Source of the DNA: Paenibacillus sp. RC67
GTDB lineage: Bacteria > Bacillota > Bacilli > Paenibacillales > NBRC-103111
Assembly (NCBI RefSeq): GCF_030020805.1
Contig: NZ_CP125098.1
Location: forward strand, 6,161,501 to 6,225,500
Reading direction: 5' to 3'
Length of the DNA: 64,000 bases
Position numbers and translations under genes: made by a program. This document shows positions 1-9,383 of the stretch, in pieces. The first letter of the stretch is position 1, and every line of letters begins with the position of its first letter. The notes under the pieces were generated by a model. The model was not told the DNA's origin. It saw only the letters and a program-made list of their open reading frames with translations, and searched no databases.

Positions 1-1
1 C

Positions 2-850
2 GAGAAGCTGCCGTCGATGAACGCATTCAAGCAGCGTTTTGTTAAACGCGGTATCCCGCTATTCAACTGGGCATTTTTCGATAAATGGGACATTTACAAC
101 TTATTGGAAGATACTGATGCGTTCAAGTATGTACCGGAATCACACATCAATCCTTCTGCCAACCAAATCAAGGAGATGCTGGATAAGCACAAATTCATCT
201 ATCTGAAACCAACCGCAGGAAGTCTCGGGATCGGTATTTACCGGCTCACCTACAACCCCAAACGCGGATATTACGCCCGCTTCCGGCGCGGAGACAAAAA
301 CGTGCTGCTGCGCTTCAGCAAATTCGATTCCTTGATGTCGCTGCTTAACCGTAACAGCGGCCGGTTAAATCAATATGTCGCACAGCAGGGGATCCGCTTG
401 ATTGAAATCGATAACTGCCCTATTGATTTTCGCTTCCACCTGACCAAGAACATTAACAACCAATGGGTAGTCGCCGGGATCGGAGCCAAAAAAGCAGGAA
501 AAGGCAGCGTGACGACCCATGTGCGGACCGGAGGGCAGCTGTTCACTCCGGAGCAGGTGCTGAAGCAAATCTTCAACAGCCGCGCCAACCAAGTATTATC
601 CAGCGCCAAAGATACAGCTATTCAACTGGCCGAAGCCATTGAGCAAAAAAGTCAGCATACCCTGGGTGAGCTGGGATTTGATATAGGTATCGACCAAAAC
701 GAACGCATATGGATGTTCGAGGCCAACTCTAAGCCTGGGCGGTCCATCTTTAAGCATCCCGCCCTCAAAGGAGAAGGTAAAGCAGCGCTGCAATATATTC
801 ACGAATACTGCCTATACCTGAGCCGATTTCGAGCAAGGAGGGATACCTGA
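2..850 (+). CDS. YheC/YheD-family ATP-grasp protein, 5' end cut by window
   Basis: The frame is open back to base 2 with sensible residues (EKLPS) before the first ATG at 17, so the true start lies outside the window. The visible part is the C-terminal ATP-grasp domain of the YheC/YheD (endospore coat-associated) family. It has the FIYLKPTAGSLGIGIYRL-type nucleotide-binding loop near visible residue 45, a QQGIRLIEIDNCPIDFR segment, and the late LGFDIGIDQNERIWMFEANSKPG motif that supplies Mg-ATP ligands. In Bacillus these proteins are spore-coat associated; the reaction is unknown. The gene is followed without spacing by a second paralogue whose GTG starts at the base after this stop, with an AAGGAGG at 835-841 inside this gene's end, so the two are one transcription unit. 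Family call is firm; role is inferred from the family. Confidence 0.9.
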   Translation, partial: EKLPSMNAFKQRFVKRGIPLFNWAFFDKWDIYNLLEDTDAFKYVPESHINPSANQIKEMLDKHKFIYLKPTAGSLGIGIYRLTYNPKRGYYARFRRGDKNVLLRFSKFDSLMSLLNRNSGRLNQYVAQQGIRLIEIDNCPIDFRFHLTKNINNQWVVAGIGAKKAGKGSVTTHVRTGGQLFTPEQVLKQIFNSRANQVLSSAKDTAIQLAEAIEQKSQHTLGELGFDIGIDQNERIWMFEANSKPGRSIFKHPALKGEGKAALQYIHEYCLYLSRFRARRDT

Positions 851-2014
851 GTGGAGATTGAATTACACGAAGGCCCGCAGAAGCCGACGATGGCCATTCT
901 CACTTATGCCGATGAAAACCGGGTTTTTCGCGGAAATCAGGAAAATTTTATCGATCTGATCCGTACAGGTGAGGAAAAAGGCGTATTGGTTTATGTAATG
1001 ACCACATCCGACTTCAAGCTGGTCGGCAAAAAAGCGATTGGCTACTCTTATAACTTTCAAACGAAAAAGTGGAAAAAACAGCTGCTCCCGCTCCCCCACG
1101 TGATCTATAATAGGATTCCATATCGCAAATTCGAGCTGCTCCCTGAGGTGCAGCAGGTGCTTCAAGTATGTATGAGACATGGAAAAATCCATTTATTCAA
1201 TCCAACCTTTTTCAATAAGTGGACGTTATTTGAATGGCTAAATAAATCCAAACACACTCAAACCTTAATTCCTGCAACTGAAAAGCTGACGACAAGCGAA
1301 GATTTGGAGCAACTGCTGCAGAAGCATCAAAACCTGTATCTGAAACCGATACGCGGCAAAGCAGGCAAAGGCATTATGAAGGTAAGCCAAATCCCGGAAA
1401 AAACAGCGAAGACCCGCCGATACCAGCTAAGCATTCAAAATAAAACAAAAAGCCATATATCCCGCTACTCTAACGTTCCCCAGCTGTGGACTCAAATTCG
1501 TGAAGCGATAGGCAATAAGGATTACATCATACAGCAGGGAATCACATTGGCTAACTATAAGCATCGTCCGTTCGATCTTAGGGTGCTCGTTCAGAAGAAC
1601 AACAAGGGCCAATGGAGCATTGCCGGTATCGGAGCTAGGCTTGCAGGAAAGCTGAGTATAACGACTCATGTCCCAAGAGGCGGTTCGATTGATGATCCAG
1701 CCAAGCTGCTCGATGCTGGCTTCGGCCCTACGGTCAGCAAAAAAATATTAAGGAGGGCCAAAAAATCGGCGCTGATCTTAGCCAAACAAATTGAGAAAGC
1801 GAGCCAAACGATGCTTGGGGAAATGTCGATGGACCTTGGGGTCGATACGACCGGCCAAATCTGGTTCTTTGAAGCCAATTCCAAGCCGATGAAGTTCGAC
1901 GAGCCTCATATCCGTCAAAAATCGTTGGATAACCTGATCTTATACAGCGTTCATCTATCCAAAACCGCAGCGAAGCGTAAAAGAACGTATAGCCCTTCTA
2001 CCAAAACCAGATAA
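851..2014 (+). CDS. YheC/YheD-family spore-coat-associated ATP-grasp protein
   Basis: A 387-residue full-length family member. The GTG start directly follows the previous stop and has AAGGAGG nine bases upstream. Residues about 10-110 form the family's N-terminal domain (MAILTYADENR, then VIYNRIPYRKFE). Residues about 150-365 form the ATP-grasp domain with LYLKPIRGKAGKGI, the QQGITL strand, an RPFDLRVLVQ segment and the terminal MDLGVD...WFFEANSKP ligand motif. It is cotranscribed with the partial paralogue ahead of it. No signal peptide or membrane segment is visible, so it should act in the mother-cell cytoplasm or be deposited on the spore coat, as is known for YheC/YheD. Its substrate is unknown. 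Confidence 0.92.
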   Translation: MEIELHEGPQKPTMAILTYADENRVFRGNQENFIDLIRTGEEKGVLVYVMTTSDFKLVGKKAIGYSYNFQTKKWKKQLLPLPHVIYNRIPYRKFELLPEVQQVLQVCMRHGKIHLFNPTFFNKWTLFEWLNKSKHTQTLIPATEKLTTSEDLEQLLQKHQNLYLKPIRGKAGKGIMKVSQIPEKTAKTRRYQLSIQNKTKSHISRYSNVPQLWTQIREAIGNKDYIIQQGITLANYKHRPFDLRVLVQKNNKGQWSIAGIGARLAGKLSITTHVPRGGSIDDPAKLLDAGFGPTVSKKILRRAKKSALILAKQIEKASQTMLGEMSMDLGVDTTGQIWFFEANSKPMKFDEPHIRQKSLDNLILYSVHLSKTAAKRKRTYSPSTKTR

Positions 2015-2056
2015 AACAAGAATTGAAAAGACTGCTCTCAAACGAGCATAAGACGA

Positions 2057-2160
2057 AAGACCCCTTCTTTCTAAGACGGGGTCTTCATCTGTTGAGGCGC
2101 CATTAACGAAAGGAAGGATCGCTCTCTGCCTGTATCTATCCAGGTGAGAAGGCGATCCTT
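2057..2160. terminator. Two hairpins between convergent yheC-like genes
   Basis: AAGACCCC (2057-2064) pairs with GGGGTCTT (2078-2085), and AAGGATCGC (2114-2122) pairs with GCGATCCTT (2152-2160), the latter followed by TTTTC. They lie between a rightward and a leftward gene and probably end transcription from both sides, though the T tracts are short. Confidence 0.6.
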
Positions 2161-2210
2161 TTCATTGTCATTCTGCAGCTTCGGGTTATCAAAATTCTTA
2201 TGCATACCCG

Positions 2211-3578
2211 TTAAAATTTGGCTGAATATCGGGCATACTGTACAAACTTTCTAACGGATGGACGGATTTTGCCCTCCACCGATAGCGGTGCGTTATCGTC
2301 TTTTGACGGCTTAGAGTTGACTTCGATTAGCCATACCCGACCTTGAGAATCCAGTGCAAGATCGATACCCAGCTCGGCAAAATGCCCTGGTACCTGCGTC
2401 TCGATCCCTTTAGCAATCTTCAATGCGGCCCGCCTCAGTTTAGAATTTCCGCCGGAGGCATTAGGGTTGCCAGAGCGTGCTATCGCATCTTTAACCGTAC
2501 TCAGGGAGCCTCCTCGTGCTAAATTGGATACGTATTGATGATCTCCGGCAATTCTCGCCACAATGGAGGTCACACCCCAATTGCCCGTTTCTCCACGCTG
2601 CACGAGCGCCCTGAAATCGACCGGTCTGCCGTTCACGGTAAGAAGATTAATTCCTTGTTGAATTTGATAGCGTGTTTTCTTCGCTTTTTCAGTTAGGCTG
2701 TCATACAGATCATTTAGGTTAGTAAATGTTTTTTTGCGAACCCCGCTCTTGCTCGTGAAATAACAAGAGTAAGAATCGCCCGTACTCCGGTTGATGCGAA
2801 TAATCCCTTTGCCCAAGCTCCCTCCGACCGGCTTGAGGAATACAACGGAATGATTACTGCACATCGTTTTCAGTATCGAAACATTACGGAGCAAATAGGA
2901 TTCCGGCAAATAGACGCTTAGTCCCGTTTCCTTTTTTAGCGCATCGAACACTTCCATTTTGTTTAAGTATTTTTCATTGAAAAATACGAGATCTTTGCGA
3001 GTTTTCGCATGCTTAATGAAATCCTGAACATTGGCCTTGTTCTCTGTCTTTCTTGAGGTTAACCGGTTATAAATCACATCCGGAATCGGGAAGCTCGATT
3101 TTACCCATTTGTTCGTGTAGTGCCAGCCTCTTATCATATCGCTTTGACCCTGCATGTCTTTAGGCGTGCAAAAAAAGACGGCTGCCCCGTATTTTTGACA
3201 TGTTTCAGTCAGCTCACGGCAAAATGCCGTGTTGACACCAAATGGCTTATCTGGCATGTTGGGAAATACAGTGCTGACCATAACCCCGATAAGCGGACCG
3301 ATATAAATCGCACGCGAACTCGGCTTGTAACGAAGACATAAACTGTCATTGGCCGACAAATTCCATTTAGAAGCAAGCGAAGTGCTAATTTGCAGGACGC
3401 CGGCTTGTGATGATGGTAAGACTGTCACCTCCTGTCTGCCCGTTCCGAAGCATAATTTCAGTGGAGTTTGAAAGGGAATCTTCCATTTCTTTGCTATAGC
3501 TTCGCTGAGCTTGAGAGTCGAACCGTCCGCAGAAACGCCGGAGCTTTGAATTTGCACCTTTACTTTTGTTCTTATCAT
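2211..3578 (-). CDS. YheC/YheD-family ATP-grasp protein, long form
   Basis: Encodes about 455 residues from the ATG at 3578, chosen because AAGGGG lies six bases upstream; a TTG 42 bases further out (3620) has no good ribosome binding site. It is longer than its neighbours, with an extra N-terminal domain of about 85 residues (starting MIRTKVKVQIQ and containing a KWKIPFQTPLKLCFG stretch) seen in longer YheC/YheD proteins. After it come the YheC-type domain (VIYNRLTSRK) and an ATP-grasp domain with FLKPVGGSLGKGIIRI and LGIDLALDSQGRVWLIEVNSKP. It is transcribed alone, convergent with the pair before it and divergent from the broken paralogue after it. Spore-coat role inferred from the family. 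Confidence 0.9.
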   Translation of the reverse strand: MIRTKVKVQIQSSGVSADGSTLKLSEAIAKKWKIPFQTPLKLCFGTGRQEVTVLPSSQAGVLQISTSLASKWNLSANDSLCLRYKPSSRAIYIGPLIGVMVSTVFPNMPDKPFGVNTAFCRELTETCQKYGAAVFFCTPKDMQGQSDMIRGWHYTNKWVKSSFPIPDVIYNRLTSRKTENKANVQDFIKHAKTRKDLVFFNEKYLNKMEVFDALKKETGLSVYLPESYLLRNVSILKTMCSNHSVVFLKPVGGSLGKGIIRINRSTGDSYSCYFTSKSGVRKKTFTNLNDLYDSLTEKAKKTRYQIQQGINLLTVNGRPVDFRALVQRGETGNWGVTSIVARIAGDHQYVSNLARGGSLSTVKDAIARSGNPNASGGNSKLRRAALKIAKGIETQVPGHFAELGIDLALDSQGRVWLIEVNSKPSKDDNAPLSVEGKIRPSVRKFVQYARYSAKF

Positions 3579-3824
3579 GAGAAACCCCTTCCCAGCATCG
3601 TCTTGCCATCGTGACAGCAATATGCTTGGAACAATTACAAACGAACTACTTCATCATATGTGGGCATTTACCCCTTGGTGAAAAGAAACTGCCTAAACGT
3701 TAAAGATAAAAAGATGACCTGACTCTCTCCCACAAAATTAGGCGAATATCTACAGCGAGATGAATGCCCTGTTCATATCCTAGTATGAGGTTCTATTATT
3801 TTGGAGAGACGGGAGGGCCTCTAT

Positions 3825-4873
3825 ATGAACAATATTCTCGGCATCATGACACACCGGATCCATCATCCACGTAGCTTTGAGCGGCATGCCAGAACGGCTT
3901 TAGCGGAAAATTTCAGTGGAGTGATTGTGTATACACCGCAGGAAGTGAACCTAACGACTAGGCAGATCCACGGTTATGTATTTCAAAATGGAGCTTGGTC
4001 CCGACAGCGCACTGCATATCCCAAGATTAATTTGGACCTTGGCTTCTATCCCGAATCATCGCTTAGAAAAGCAAGCCTTGTAAAAAATAACAAGCAGCTT
4101 TGCTTTACCGCCTATGGATTAGGCAACAAATGCAAAATTCAGAGTCATCTTGTTCGCTCCTCGTTTCTTGAGCCTTATCTCCTGCCGACCAAGCAAGTAA
4201 AACAGCACAGGAATTCATCCAATTTTTAAATGCGCATCGAAGTATTATGTTAAAGCCGATTAATGGCTGGGGCGGAAAAGGAATTATAAGAGTCACTCTG
4301 GATAAAAACCGATTTATCGTTCAGCAGAACGGAGTACCGACGAAGAGCTTGCCTACCAGCGCTCTCGGCTCTTTTATTCGACAAGTGTTGAAAAACGGCC
4401 ATCATCTCATGCAAAAATGGATCGACATCCGAAACCGTAGCGGACATGTCTATGATATCCGTGCGCTTGTGCAAAAAAACGGGGAGGACCAATGGCAAAC
4501 CACAGGAACCGCCGTCCGTCAAGCAAAGCAAGGCAAAATTACATCTAATATAAAAAGCGGCGGCAGCGCTCACCAGGTAAGCAATTATTTGAAAAGGGAA
4601 TTCGATAGCGAGAAAGGTAACGCTCTTACGAGCTCTGTCGCCGAGATAGCACAGTATATCCCGCCTTTTATGGAAAAATCGTATCATACTCGTTTATCAG
4701 AGCTAAGAATCGATCTTGCCGTAGATTCGAGCGGCAGGCTTTGGCTGCTTGAGGTTAACATTAAACCGGGGAGAATGATCATGAGGCAGGTCTACGGTAA
4801 AAAGGCATGGGAGCGGAGCTTCCGGATTCCTTTCCAAAACGCACGCCATTTGCTGAAAAAAAGCGCTGATTGA
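3825..4873 (+). pseudogene. YheC/YheD-family gene broken by a one-base frameshift
   Basis: Two adjacent frames together make one complete family member. The first runs from ATG 3825 (GGGAGGG seven bases upstream) to the stop at 4229 and carries the N-terminal domain. The second carries the ATP-grasp domain (MLKPINGWGGKGIIRVT, then LRIDLAVDSSGRLWLLEVNIKPG). Extending the second frame upstream gives a continuous family-like ASKTAQEFIQFLNAHRSI, which places the break at about 4185-4200. The frame change equals loss of one base. No ribosome binding site precedes the second frame, so it is unlikely to be translated separately. Either a genuine recent pseudogene or a sequencing indel. Confidence 0.85.
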
Positions 4874-5190
4874 TTTCATTTTTTTCGTTTTTGAGCTAAT
4901 GAAGACGGCAATAATTCCGGCAAAATATTACAATACTTTTTCCAGAAATATATCACTACGGGGTAAAATAAGTAATGCTAAACCAGCGCCACAATAGGAA
5001 ACGAAGCCCTTTTATGAGAAGAACCACCCCCATTCCCAGCACATTTTCCGGACATATTTATTCCAATTAAAAGAAGTTGTAGCTAGCTTGGCTATAACTA
5101 CCAGTGAAACCGTCCATCATTCCTTGTTATTATGGTTAAGTAACCCATATCAGGTGAGGTTATGCAACTGAGATAAGGAGATGGTAATCA
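4874..5190 (+). other. 317-bp intergenic region upstream of an NlpC/P60 gene
   Basis: No open reading frame or strong terminator is visible. An AAGGAGA at 5175-5181 serves the TTG start at 5191. The promoter for that gene must lie here, but no convincing -35/-10 pair stands out. Confidence 0.5.
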
Positions 5191-6237
5191 TTGAAGAAAA
5201 GAATTATTTGTTTAACGCTAGCAATGTCCTTGGGAATTACGGGAATAGCTTCCGCTAACGCAAGTTACACCACTTCCGAAGCCATTGCCAAGTACAACAA
5301 GTATATTAAGGCAGACAGCTATGTAAAAGATGAATTGTACAACGTAGCGGATTTCCGCAGCAAGTATTCCAATGTATCGGGTTCTCTTGCATACCAAATC
5401 GTTGACAGAGCTATTTGGTATATGGAAAATGGATACTTTGTATACGGCCACGGTACAGATGCTTATGGAAAATACGGCTATGAAGACTGCTCCGGCTTCA
5501 CTCGTCTCGTATACGGTGATTTCGGCTACAATATCACAGGAACTTCTGCTAATTATGATTCCGTTGGAACCAAGGTCGCAGGCGTTGGCAAGAAGAAAGT
5601 GAATGGAAAATGGCAGTTAACTGGCATTGAAAACTTGCGAATCGGCGATATTCTAACCTGGCAGGTGACAGACCATATTTCTCACGTTGCCATTTACATG
5701 GGTACAAATCGCGATGGCCAGCCGGTAGTGCTCGGAACACGCGATGACGGCAATCCGACAGGCCTTGGCACCATAGATAGCTGGTCCTACTGGTGGGGTG
5801 AAAACTTCCATTCTGCAAGACGCGTTATACCTGATTCCGGCTTCACTGGAATGGCAGGACGTACGGTCAGCGCTCCAGTAATTCCAAGCTCGTACGTCCT
5901 GCCGCCTCAAAAGCCTATTCCAGCATGGAATTCCAATTCTGGTTCTAACTCTGGTTCTAATTCAGGCTCTAACTCCGGTTCCAACTCAGGCTCTGGACAA
6001 AAGCCGCCAACTGAAAAGCCAGATGCACAGAAAAAGCAGTACGTTGTCACGAATAACGGGTGGGTGTCCTTTAAAGCTTCTGCAAGCTCTAGCTCCGCTA
6101 CGGTAGGTCGTTTGGAATTAGGACAAAAAGCAGAATTGATCAAACAAGCGAATCAATACTGGTATCAAGTGAAATGGAATGGCAAGACAGTCTACATAAC
6201 AACCAACACCAAATACACAAAAGTTATAAAAGAATAG
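5191..6237 (+). CDS. Secreted NlpC/P60 peptidoglycan hydrolase with SH3-like tail
   Basis: A 348-residue exported protein starting at TTG 5191 with AAGGAGA ten bases upstream. Residues 1-24 are a signal peptide ending SANA. Residues about 65-215 form the NlpC/P60 domain, with catalytic Cys100 in EDCSGF and His165 in ISHVAIYMG. Residues 249-269 are a repetitive Ser-Gly-Asn linker (units of GSNS). Residues 283-348 resemble a bacterial SH3 wall-binding domain. The family cleaves peptide stems, usually D-Glu to meso-DAP. It is monocistronic with a terminator behind. The linker's codons vary (ggttct, ggctct, tccggt), so the repeat is not a recent slippage product. Confidence 0.9.
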   Translation: MKKRIICLTLAMSLGITGIASANASYTTSEAIAKYNKYIKADSYVKDELYNVADFRSKYSNVSGSLAYQIVDRAIWYMENGYFVYGHGTDAYGKYGYEDCSGFTRLVYGDFGYNITGTSANYDSVGTKVAGVGKKKVNGKWQLTGIENLRIGDILTWQVTDHISHVAIYMGTNRDGQPVVLGTRDDGNPTGLGTIDSWSYWWGENFHSARRVIPDSGFTGMAGRTVSAPVIPSSYVLPPQKPIPAWNSNSGSNSGSNSGSNSGSNSGSGQKPPTEKPDAQKKQYVVTNNGWVSFKASASSSSATVGRLELGQKAELIKQANQYWYQVKWNGKTVYITTNTKYTKVIKE

Positions 6238-6287
6238 CCGTTTCATGCTATAGCACTAATCCCATCATTTCATAGTATAAACATTTC

Positions 6288-6320
6288 AGCGCCGCTTACG
6301 ATCAAGCGGCGCTTTATTTA
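6288..6320 (+). terminator. Rho-independent terminator after NlpC/P60 gene
   Basis: AGCGCCGCTT (6288-6297) and AAGCGGCGCT (6304-6313) form a ten-pair stem with a six-base loop followed by TTATTTATT. It lies between convergent genes. Confidence 0.85.
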
Positions 6321-7021
6321 TTAAGACTGAGCTTTTGTTCTAGCCCCCGTCAATCCGGCATCTTTCAAAATGCTGCTTAATATTCTCAATTGATAGTCAA
6401 CACGATCCTTTATGGGAAGACCTATTCCGGTTTCTACGGTAATGGCTTTTGCTTTTAGGAGGTGATATGCGGCTGATCGGCCCGACCCTCGTAATCGGCG
6501 TACTAGGATGGAGAAGTGCCTTGATCTATGTGGAATCGAAACGTTCATATGATGAATGACTCGTTTAGCAGCAGGGATGCTTGACTACCCGGATTAGTAA
6601 TCAACGTTTGACCAAGAGATCTGGGATTTATCTTGGATAATCCGTTCGCTTTATGCAGATCAATATACCATCCTGGCTGCTGCCGCTTGGCTAATTGAAA
6701 TACCGCTCTTGAAAGCGGGTGACGAGCCGCTTTGGCACGAGGAGACGGAAACGTTCGATTTAAATCAGGAATACCCCTTAAATGCCGCTTAACAGCAATC
6801 TGATTGACGGTAGGAATGACAATCAGCTTACCGCTATAGATATGAATAACTCTACTTTGAATCCATTTCAACAGTTTTTTTGCCGAGAGAATTCCTGCCC
6901 TTTCCGTCCCGTGGACACCTGCCGTCACCATAACCGTACTACCTTTATAATCTCCATGGATAATAAAATAGGGAGTCTCGAACTTGGTGTTCTTATCCAA
7001 TAGATGTTTAGTGATTTGCAC
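6321..7021 (-). pseudogene. AstE/AspA-family zinc hydrolase (M14-like), frameshifted
   Basis: Starts at GTG 7021 behind a textbook GGGAGGTGA. The first frame carries the succinylglutamate desuccinylase/aspartoacylase signature: HGTERAG (zinc His and Glu), GIPDLNRTFPS, and YIDLHKAN (third zinc ligand). It then stops at 6545. The catalytic Glu region (AITVETGIGL) is in the next frame (6321-6548). Reading that frame upstream of its ATG gives AKRVIHHMN, which continues the fold smoothly and places the break near 6567-6573 in a CTGCTGCTAAA stretch. The shift equals a one-base loss. The ATGA overlap between the pieces is therefore probably accidental rather than translational coupling. Substrate is unknown; it lies among spore-coat genes. 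Confidence 0.75.
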
Positions 7022-7077
7022 TCTGCGTCACCTCCCGGATAATTCTAAAATAACATATAAGTTAAAAAAACATAAGT

Positions 7078-7114
7078 AAAGCTCTCCTTGTCGGTTCACG
7101 ACGAAGAGAGCTTT
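7078..7114 (-). terminator. Hairpin between yheC-like gene and astE-like gene
   Basis: AAAGCTCTC (7078-7086) pairs with GAGAGCTTT (7106-7114). On the minus strand it is followed by a T-rich stretch, so it probably ends the upstream yheC-like transcript. Confidence 0.6.
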
Positions 7115-7159
7115 CTTCTTTGGTGGCTTCATTCGGGTAACGTTCTGTCTATACATGGG

Positions 7160-7942
7160 TCAGCGGATCATTTTCGTCAGTGCTGAGGCTCTGAGAATGT
7201 GGACGGAAGTTTCGATTTTGTCATATAGGTGAGAATTGGCATGATATCTAAACAATTGGTATTGAGGTTTGGTATTGGCTTCGAGCAGCCAAATTTGTTG
7301 ATTAGTATCGATCGCAATATCCAACCCCAGCTCGGTAATGTTCGGATAATGCATCTTCATAGCTTTGGCAATTTTATCGGATAACGCCCTGATCCGACCA
7401 TCCCATTCGGTGATGTCCTGCTTCGATACATGGAACGTAGATAAAAGAGCCTGATGCAGCCGAATAGGCTTACCCCCGCTGCTATGGTTCGTTACGAACC
7501 TATTTTTGGCCGCCACTTTTCCCATAATACCAAAAAATCTCCACTTCTTGTTGGGCCTGATATGAAGCAAAACTCGAAAATCAACCGGTTTTCCTTTAAT
7601 ACGAATCAAGTCGATGCCCTGCTGCACGATATAGCTTTTGCTCCCGATCAACTGCTTCAGCTTTTGGGAGGCTAATTTTACATTACGATGTCGATACGTC
7701 TTTGTGGCTGTCTGGACCATACAGGCGCCACCTTCTTCTCGTGAAACCTTTATAATGCCTTGTCCCCTCATTCCAAGGTCCGGCTTGAGAAAAAGGACCG
7801 TATGCCGTTCGATCATTTGTGTGAAGGTGTCCGTTGCGAATTGTTCTGTCTCCGGTAATACGGAGCGAATCTCCTCTTCACTCCAAAGCGCCTCGTGCTT
7901 TAACCATTTTCTCCCGGGGTACTTAAGCAAATTTCCTTTCAC
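7160..7942 (-). CDS. Short YheC/YheD-family ATP-grasp protein
   Basis: About 260 residues from GTG 7942, which has GGAGGAG eight bases upstream; a TTG at 7993 lacks such a site. This is a minimal form with little of the N-terminal domain, beginning near the KWLKHEALW segment. It keeps the ATP-grasp core: VLFLKPDLGMRGQGIIKV, QQGIDLIRIKGKPVDFRVLL and LGLDIAIDTNQQIWLLEANTKP. It is the fifth family member within 8 kb. It is divergent from the CapA-like gene, from which it is separated by about 250 bases. Function beyond ATP-dependent ligase-like chemistry is unknown. Confidence 0.88.
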   Translation of the reverse strand: MKGNLLKYPGRKWLKHEALWSEEEIRSVLPETEQFATDTFTQMIERHTVLFLKPDLGMRGQGIIKVSREEGGACMVQTATKTYRHRNVKLASQKLKQLIGSKSYIVQQGIDLIRIKGKPVDFRVLLHIRPNKKWRFFGIMGKVAAKNRFVTNHSSGGKPIRLHQALLSTFHVSKQDITEWDGRIRALSDKIAKAMKMHYPNITELGLDIAIDTNQQIWLLEANTKPQYQLFRYHANSHLYDKIETSVHILRASALTKMIR

Positions 7943-8193
7943 TGTAGGATCTCCTCCGTGTGAATAACAGCGGTGAACGCTTTTAAATAACAATGATAAG
8001 ACGTTACTATACTATTCCGCTATTAGAGAAAGAGTACCTCGCCTGTTCAACCATTTGGACACAACGGATGGCCATGCAAATTTGGGCGCGCTCATGTAAA
8101 GCGGGACTAGTTCCATGCTCATATGATATTATGCGGTTCCAAGCTTTCGGAGGGCCCAGCAGACGATTATTTCAACAGAAACGGAGATGGGTC

Positions 8194-9273
8194 ATGAGTA
8201 CGGACATTACGATCGCCGCGGTCGGAGATTTTTTAATGAAATATAGAATTATTGGCACTGCCAAAGCTGGAGATAAGCGTTATTCCTTTGACGAGATATT
8301 TGAACCTGTTGCCTCTTATCTGCGCGACGCTGATTTAACAATCGGCAATCTTGAAACGACATTTTCCGGTTCGGAGATCGGTTACTCCGTATCTAAAAGG
8401 AGCCCTAAGACCGGATGGCCACTGTTCAATTGCCCTGATTCGTTCGCAAGCACTTTAAAAAAGCTCGGCTTTGACGTTCTGACAACGGCTAACAATCATT
8501 GTATGGATTGCGGGATCAGCGGACTTAAACGAACCTTGAAGGTGCTTGATTCCAAAGGGTTGTCTCATACAGGCACTTACCTGACGCACAAAGACTCTCA
8601 GCAATTTTTAATTAAAAACGTAAAAGGAATCAAAATCGGCATTTTATCCTATACTAAAACGACAAATCGGATTCCTGTGCCTTCCGATCAAACCTGGTCC
8701 GTCAATAGGATTCAACCTAGTAAAATCATTGCCGACATCCGTAGGCTAAAAGCCAAGTCCGTGGATCTCGTCATCGTATGTATGCACTTCGGCAGAGAAT
8801 ACAGCAAATATCCTAACGAAGAACAAAAGAAGTATTTCCGCTTATTATTCAAGCATGGGGCAGATATTATTTTGGGCGCACATTCTCATGTCATTCAGCC
8901 ATCCCTTTTCTACGAATCCAAGGATGTGAATGGAATCAAGAAAAAGAGATACGCCTCCTTCTCCCTCGGCAATTTCATTTCCACACGTTTATATGGAAAC
9001 GATCATACATTAACAGGGCTTATTAACCGTCTTCATATCCGTAAGCATGATGACGGAAGAGTGCAGATTATGAGCGCAGATTTCATTCCTACCTGGGTTC
9101 GCAGAATCAAGGTTGGAGGACGAACCGCTTTTCGAGTGGTTCCGTTGTTAAGTACAGTGGAAAAACAAGCGACCCGCACCGGAGGCGAAAGTGAGCGAAT
9201 GTCGAAAATGGTTCAGCATTTAAAGAGGCATATTCCAAGATACCAAAACCATTCCGATTTCAAAATTCTTTAA
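8194..9273 (+). CDS. CapA/PgsA-family metallophosphoesterase-like protein
   Basis: About 359 residues from ATG 8194 (AACGGAGA upstream). The frame is open back to 7993, but the extra 67 residues are not family-like. Residues about 5-260 are a CapA (poly-gamma-glutamate capsule) domain with AAVGDFLM at the start, IGNLETTFSG, TANNHCMDCG, VCMHFGREY and LGAHSHVIQP, the Asp/Asn/His metal ligands of the calcineurin-like fold. Family members act in polyglutamate capsule or related envelope polymers. No signal peptide or membrane anchor is seen at the chosen start, unlike B. subtilis PgsA, so a cytoplasmic or spore-related role fits the spore-coat neighbours. Confidence 0.85.
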   Translation: MSTDITIAAVGDFLMKYRIIGTAKAGDKRYSFDEIFEPVASYLRDADLTIGNLETTFSGSEIGYSVSKRSPKTGWPLFNCPDSFASTLKKLGFDVLTTANNHCMDCGISGLKRTLKVLDSKGLSHTGTYLTHKDSQQFLIKNVKGIKIGILSYTKTTNRIPVPSDQTWSVNRIQPSKIIADIRRLKAKSVDLVIVCMHFGREYSKYPNEEQKKYFRLLFKHGADIILGAHSHVIQPSLFYESKDVNGIKKKRYASFSLGNFISTRLYGNDHTLTGLINRLHIRKHDDGRVQIMSADFIPTWVRRIKVGGRTAFRVVPLLSTVEKQATRTGGESERMSKMVQHLKRHIPRYQNHSDFKIL

Positions 9274-9295
9274 TATACGGACTGCAAAATAAAAA

Positions 9296-9341
9296 TACCT
9301 TCCAAGCTGACCGTCAACCGGTCTGTAAAGCTTGGAAGGTA
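9296..9341. terminator. Strong bidirectional terminator
   Basis: TACCTTCCAAGCT (9296-9308) pairs with AGCTTGGAAGGTA (9329-9341), with a nested GACCG/CGGTC stem in the loop. It lies between the convergent capA-like and NlpC/P60 genes. Confidence 0.85.
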
Positions 9342-9383
9342 ATTCTTATAATCTATTCATAATAGATTAAGGTTAGCGTCGTA

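Noticed and set aside
6545..6548. Translational coupling of two separate genes by ATGA
   Set aside because: The downstream frame is the missing C-terminal half of the AstE-like fold and its upstream extension reads as a continuous protein, so a one-base frameshift explains it better.
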